15,753 bases of DNA, taken from NCBI GenBank assembly GCA_036276235.1, contig DATBDZ010000182.1, positions 1 to 15,753 of the forward strand. The letters run 5' to 3'. Origin of the DNA: JANWHF01 sp036276235 (lineage in GTDB: Bacteria; Planctomycetota; Phycisphaerae; Tepidisphaerales; Tepidisphaeraceae). The stretch's first letter is position 1; each line of letters opens with the position of its first letter. Under the pieces are notes generated by a model. It had not been told where the DNA came from and did no database searches. It worked only from the letters and a program-made list of their open reading frames with translations. A program made the translations under genes and the position numbers. This document shows, in pieces, positions 13,131-15,753 of this stretch.

Positions 13131-13373
13131 ATGGCAAGCAGTGTGCAGAAGTGGGGCAATAGCCTGGGTGTACGCATCCCAAAATCCGTTGCCGAACAAG
13201 TGAATCTCGCCGAAGGAACTGCGATTGAGTTTGAGACAGCGGGCGGGGTCCTCACAATCCGCCCCGCGAGACGTCGGAAATATACCTTGGCTGGACTTCT
13301 TGGGAAGGCGAAAGGGCCAAATCCGCATGGTGAGCTTCACAAGGATGGGCCGGTTGGGCGGGAAATCATATGA
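13131..13373 (+). CDS. mazE: MazE-like antitoxin (AbrB/SpoVT domain)
   Basis: 80-aa antitoxin. The N-terminal swapped-hairpin AbrB/MazE DNA-binding domain is clear (SSVQKWGNSLGVRIPKSVAE, then VNLAEGTAIEFE and GGVLTIRP, about 3-46). The C-terminal tail (about 47-80) would wrap the toxin. It is expected to neutralise the downstream MazF and repress its own promoter. The start has a GAGG Shine-Dalgarno, and its stop overlaps the toxin start by ATGA, so translation is coupled. Confidence 0.9.
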   Translation: MASSVQKWGNSLGVRIPKSVAEQVNLAEGTAIEFETAGGVLTIRPARRRKYTLAGLLGKAKGPNPHGELHKDGPVGREII

Positions 13374-13735
13374 CCTACCGCACCTACCTCCCACGGCGCG
13401 GTGATTTGATTCACCTAAACTTCTCCCCATCGGCCGGTCACGAACTTGCGGAAAGACATTACGCGTTGGTCATTAGCGCCGACGCGTACAACCGCAAATC
13501 ACGAATGGCGGTCGTTTGCGGGATTACTAGCCGCGTGCGGAATTGGCCGTTCGAGGTGCAGGTGCCGGCTGGATTGCTCCCGAACAAGAACGGCGTTCCT
13601 GTTGCCAGCGTGATTCTGGCTGACTCGGTTCGGCAGATCGACTATCGCGAAAGAGAGATCGAATTTGTCGCGACAGCACCCAGAGGGCTCGTGGAGGATG
13701 TCATCGATAAGGTTTTTACAGTGTTCGAAGAATGA
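13370..13735 (+). CDS. mazF: MazF/PemK-family endoribonuclease toxin
   Basis: 121-aa mRNA interferase. Family blocks are RRGDLIHLNFSPSAGHELAERHYALVISADAYN (about 9-41), GITSRVRNWPFEV (about 51-63) and the C-terminal VPVASVILADSVRQIDY (about 76-92). MazF toxins cut RNA at short specific sequences; the target here cannot be predicted. The ATG overlaps the mazE stop (ATGA). The last 94 bases overlap, tail to tail, the convergent lipoprotein gene on the other strand. It appears complete, with no frameshift. Confidence 0.9.
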   Translation: MTYRTYLPRRGDLIHLNFSPSAGHELAERHYALVISADAYNRKSRMAVVCGITSRVRNWPFEVQVPAGLLPNKNGVPVASVILADSVRQIDYREREIEFVATAPRGLVEDVIDKVFTVFEE

Positions 13736-14517
13736 GCCGGCGCGCTTGGCTGACTCAGCATCCGCCGCATGGCGTTCGCTATAGCATGCTCGAGCGCCGG
13801 ATCACGTCCAACCGCGTACCAATACTCCAGCGGCAGCGTATCCCCTTCATCGCTGGCCCCGTTGATCGCCGGGCGGCGGGTGGAAAACGCCTCCTGGTAT
13901 TCCACCACCGAGGTGATGCGCCGCTCGGGCATTACATATCGCTCCACGACCGCCTTGGGCTCGCAGACGAAGGTGCCATCTTCGCGGCGGGTGATGCGGA
14001 ATTCGACGGTGCGGCGCATCGTCGCCAGCGTGCAATCCAACTGCGACTTCGGATCGATCACATCGTGCTTCCACAGCTCCAGCGGCTGTTTGGAAATCAG
14101 CGGCCGCGTGCTAAGCCGGCCTTCGCGATAGTCCATCAGATCAGTCGTAAAGGAATGATCGATCGCCGCCTGATTGGCGGCGTTCCAGAGTGCGTCGTAA
14201 TCTGAATTGGCAACCGAATCGTTGGCCGGCTTGTCGAACCAGTAATTCATCCGCCGAGTGGCCGGATCAATCGCCGTCGCGGGTTTGACAGAGTAGTTGG
14301 CGGGGGCGGTGAGGCAGCCGGTTGTGAGGGCCCCGACGCAAAGGAGGAGTGGACAGAGGAGCCAGAAGCCAGGAGCCAGGAGGCACGAGAACAGGACGCG
14401 GAAGCGGGAGGCCGAGAGTGTGCCACGATCAGCGGCGTCTTTCTCGCTTGCGGCTTGCGGCTTGCAGCTTCTCCTGGCTCCTGGCTCCTGACTCCTGGCT
14501 CCTCCACTTTCGCTCAC
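13642..14517 (-). CDS. Predicted lipoprotein of unknown function
   Basis: I do not recognise this family. The conserved-looking part starts after a hydrophobic stretch (CPLLLCVGALTTGC, lipobox cysteine C68 counted from the GTG start) and runs to about AMRRMLSQ, with charged strands such as RRTVEFRITRREDGTF and PKAVVERYVMPERRI. The start is uncertain. GTG 14517 overlaps the upstream ptsN stop as GTGA, suggesting coupling, but leaves a 46-residue N-region written by a heptamer repeat (14356-14504), which also encodes much of the hydrophobic core. No ATG or TTG is near the lipobox, so a native start may have been lost. The last 31 codons are antisense to mazF, so the C-terminus is probably not native either. 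Confidence 0.6.
   Translation of the reverse strand: MSESGGARSQEPGARRSCKPQAASEKDAADRGTLSASRFRVLFSCLLAPGFWLLCPLLLCVGALTTGCLTAPANYSVKPATAIDPATRRMNYWFDKPANDSVANSDYDALWNAANQAAIDHSFTTDLMDYREGRLSTRPLISKQPLELWKHDVIDPKSQLDCTLATMRRTVEFRITRREDGTFVCEPKAVVERYVMPERRITSVVEYQEAFSTRRPAINGASDEGDTLPLEYWYAVGRDPALEHAIANAMRRMLSQPSAPAHSSNTVKTLSMTSSTSPLGAVATNSISLSR
14356..14504. repeat. Inverted heptamer tandem-repeat element (GGAGCCA / CTCCTGG)
   Basis: The left array 14356-14382 (GGAGCCA, GAAGCCA, GGAGCCA units) and right array 14471-14504 (CTCCTGG, CTCCTGG, CTCCTGA, CTCCTGG units) are inverted, around an 88-base spacer. The spacer adds a second heptad run, GCTTGCG x2 and GCTTGCA (14446-14466). On the minus strand, degenerate 7-base spacing (GCCTCCC, GCTTCCG, CGTCCTG) continues inward from the left array. 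The element lies within the 5' part of the lipoprotein gene and 10 bases from the ptsN stop codon. Confidence 0.88.
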
Positions 14518-14975
14518 AACGCCCCCTCCTGCGCAATAATCGCATCGAACAACTCCTGCGACGTTTTCGCCGCCGCCATGGCCTGGCGGAATTTGTCGAT
14601 GGTCATGAGTCGGCTGATGCGGGCCAGGGCGTGGATGTGCGGGCCGGTCTTGTCGCGCGGGCTGGTCAGCAGCCAGATCAGCGTCACCGGTCGGCCATCG
14701 ATCGATTGAAAATCGATCGGCGTCGCGGGGCGGCCGATCGCCATCGCGAGGTTGGCGGTGCCGTCGCATTTGCCGTGCGGGATCGCCAGGCCGTTGCCGA
14801 TGCCGGTGGTGCGGGTCGTTTCGCGATCGAGCACCGCCTCGAGGACCTGTTTTGGATTGGACACTTCGCCGTTGGCGGCCAGCAGGTTCACCAGTTCCGC
14901 GATCGCGTCCGACTTGCTTTTCGCCTCCAGCGGAACCTTGATGTTCGCCGGCTTAAGAATCTCGCTCAAACGCAT
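14514..14975 (-). CDS. ptsN: PTS system EIIA component, fructose/nitrogen-regulatory type
   Basis: 153-aa EIIA type-2 domain (PTS_EIIA_2). The phosphorylation-site histidine is in GIGNGLAIPHGKC (H67). Other blocks are LKSDAIAEL-type helix 1 (SKSDAIAELVNLL), VLDRETTRTTGIG, TLIWLLTSPRDKTGPHIHALARISRLM and the C-terminal FRQAMAAAKTSQELFDAI. It may act as a regulatory PtsN-like protein rather than a sugar transporter subunit, since no EIIB or EIIC is nearby. I chose ATG 14975 over the in-frame ATG at 15050: the family starts at MRLSEIL, a GGAG lies ten bases upstream, and 15050 falls on the -35 of the predicted promoter. Confidence 0.88.
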   Translation of the reverse strand: MRLSEILKPANIKVPLEAKSKSDAIAELVNLLAANGEVSNPKQVLEAVLDRETTRTTGIGNGLAIPHGKCDGTANLAMAIGRPATPIDFQSIDGRPVTLIWLLTSPRDKTGPHIHALARISRLMTIDKFRQAMAAAKTSQELFDAIIAQEGAL

Positions 14976-15021
14976 ACAGTCACTGCTCCGAGCCTTGGGT
15001 GGGCTGGTTGGAAAGGGGGGA

Positions 15022-15050
15022 ATGTTACCGCGTTGGTGCGAGAGTGGCAA
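15022..15050 (-). promoter_or_regulatory. Sigma70-like promoter for ptsN
   Basis: On the minus strand TTGCCA (15045-15050), a 17-base spacer, then TAACAT (15022-15027) is a good sigma70-like match, giving a leader of about 40 bases before ATG 14975. The -35 lies five bases from the left octamer array (15055-15102). Predicted by eye only. Confidence 0.5.
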
Positions 15051-15054
15051 TCGT

Positions 15055-15102
15055 AGGGACGAAGGGACGGAGGGACGACAGGGACGGAGGGACGACAGGG
15101 AC
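15055..15102. repeat. Left octamer array (AGGGACGN units) of the four-helix-bundle element
   Basis: Units start at 15055, 15063, 15071, 15080, 15088 and 15097: AGGGACGA, AGGGACGG, AGGGACGA, AGGGACGG, AGGGACGA, AGGGAC. Single C bases are inserted before the fourth and sixth. They are the reverse complement of the right array. The last unit ends five bases before the stop of the four-helix-bundle gene. Confidence 0.9.
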
Positions 15103-15107
15103 CCTGG

Positions 15108-15527
15108 TCACTGTCCGCGTTTTTTGGCGGCTTGGTCCTGGCCGGTCTTGCGCTCGAGGCTCCGGATGAGACCCTGAAGAATCCGATCTTCCTCCTCGAT
15201 CAAGTTCCGCAACCGCAGATCGAACGGGATGATCTCCAAACTGGTCGCAAGTTCGAAATGAGTCTCCAACTCCGCGATCGAGCCGCGCGCAATACGGAGA
15301 AACTTCAGATAGTCCGGCCGCGATTGCCGCCCATATCCTTCGGCGATATTTGATGGAATTGAATAAGCGGCTCGCCACATCTGGCTGGCCAATGCGAACT
15401 TCTCAGACGGTGGCATATTGCGAACGATAAGATAAATCGCCCGAGCCAGATCCATTCCGCGCTGCCACGCGATGAGATCCCTGAATGTCCCGGGTCTTCG
15501 CGAGTATTCCACCGTCCCTCCATTCAT
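15108..15527 (-). CDS. Four-helix-bundle protein of the 23S rRNA intervening-sequence (S23/bAvd-like) family
   Basis: 139-aa member of the TIGR02436/PF05635-type family. The signature FRDLIAWQRGMDLARAIY (from residue 15) is followed by FALASQMWRAAYSIPSNIAEGYGR (about 44-67), YLKFLRIARGSIAELETHFELA (about 73-94) and an amphipathic last helix, then a basic tail. Known relatives are encoded in 23S rRNA intervening sequences and as accessory proteins of diversity-generating retroelements; a general function is not established. No rRNA, reverse transcriptase or variable-repeat target is seen here. The gene is enclosed by inverted octamer arrays. ATG 15527 lacks a Shine-Dalgarno; GTG 15512 (residue 6) has GGAGG just upstream, supplied by one octamer unit. 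Confidence 0.9.
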   Translation of the reverse strand: MNGGTVEYSRRPGTFRDLIAWQRGMDLARAIYLIVRNMPPSEKFALASQMWRAAYSIPSNIAEGYGRQSRPDYLKFLRIARGSIAELETHFELATSLEIIPFDLRLRNLIEEEDRILQGLIRSLERKTGQDQAAKKRGQ

Positions 15528-15590
15528 GAGGACCGCGGAGTTCTACCACACTGCATTTCACTTGTCCTCCTAACCTTCCGTTCCCCTATC

Positions 15591-15753
15591 GTCCCAACGT
15601 CCCTATGTCCCTCTGTCCCTTCGTCCCTATGTCCCTCCGTCCCTATGTCCCTTCGTCCCTCTGTCCCTCTGTCCCTTCGTCCCTCTGTCCCTTCGTCCCT
15701 CTGTCCCTTCGTCCCTCTGTCCCTTCGTCCCTATGTCCCTCTGTCCCTTCGTC
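15591..15753. repeat. Right octamer array (GTCCCTNN units), continuing beyond the window
   Basis: One degenerate unit (GTCCCAAC, 15591-15598) is followed by 19 exact-length GTCCCTNN units (15599-15750) and the start of another. The last two bases are AT, CT, TC or CC, in the order AT CT TC AT CC AT TC CT CT TC CT TC CT TC CT TC AT CT TC. So a 16-bp CT/TC higher-order unit is repeated four times in the middle. More degenerate units (GTCCTCCT, GTTCCCCT) lie between this array and the gene. Confidence 0.95.

Noticed and set aside
14769..15050. Upstream starts for the lipoprotein (14769) and for ptsN (15050)
   Set aside because: The first would place over 80 residues antisense-like within ptsN. 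The second starts on the predicted -35 box and adds a non-conserved leader; 14975 fits the family and has GGAG.
15108..15527. Diversity-generating retroelement or rRNA intervening sequence
   Set aside because: The protein resembles the bAvd/IVS family, but there is no reverse transcriptase, template repeat, variable repeat or rRNA gene in the window.
15591..15753. CRISPR array
   Set aside because: Units are 8 bp, directly adjoining, with no spacers of the right size and no cas genes; it is a simple tandem array.

Overview
The window looks like chromosomal DNA of a GC-rich member of the Planctomycetota, most likely a Phycisphaerae/Tepidisphaerales-type lineage. This is inferred from gene content. 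There is a secreted protein with an N-terminal LEPR-XLL-like motif, a large secreted sulfatase with a LamG-like tail, a TPR/SPINDLY-type O-glycosyltransferase, futalosine-pathway MqnA, and an intergenic landscape full of dispersed hairpin repeats. No rRNA, tRNA, CRISPR array or transposase gene was seen.

Layout: (1) 52-3811 (+) is a pyruvate-dehydrogenase-type operon (E1 alpha, E1 beta, E2). Each gap between its genes is filled by a different hairpin repeat. (2) 3814-3939 is a paired-hairpin element between the convergent E2 and the next gene. (3) 3950-10277 (-) holds a PQQ-type glucose/sorbosone dehydrogenase with an SdrD_B-like tail, a formylglycine sulfatase, and a nine-TPR plus glycosyltransferase-41 protein. 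The spaces between them carry a 38-bp-arm inverted repeat and runs of small hairpins. (4) 10645-13076 (+) holds a lipoprotein thioredoxin (TlpA/ResA type), an orphan LutA-like two-CCG-domain protein, and chorismate dehydratase MqnA. (5) 13131-13735 (+) is a mazEF toxin-antitoxin pair with a good sigma70-like promoter that overlaps the mqnA stop codon. (6) 13642-14975 (-) holds a lipoprotein of unknown function and a PTS EIIA (PtsN-like) protein, overlapping by GTGA. (7) 15055-15753 is a four-helix-bundle (23S-rRNA-IVS-type) gene enclosed by inverted arrays of an 8-bp tandem repeat.

The most interesting material is between the genes. Three loci (2281-2364, 14356-14504, 15055-15753) share one design: tandem 7- or 8-bp units in inverted orientation around a spacer. 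Only the largest encloses a gene, the four-helix-bundle protein. I propose that they belong to one class of element, with the four-helix-bundle form as the candidate autonomous version and the other two as gene-less relatives. One of the small ones has supplied the signal-peptide core of a lipoprotein; another forms a 30-bp stem just upstream of the E2 start codon. Separately, a family of REP/BIME-like paired hairpins with GTAG feet shows covarying stems, and a GTACTC loop recurs in hairpins with unrelated stems across the intergenic regions.

Functionally, the coding genes describe a heterotrophic, polysaccharide-desulfating, menaquinone-using planctomycete. The PDH operon lacks E3 here, and LutA lacks LutB and LutC here.
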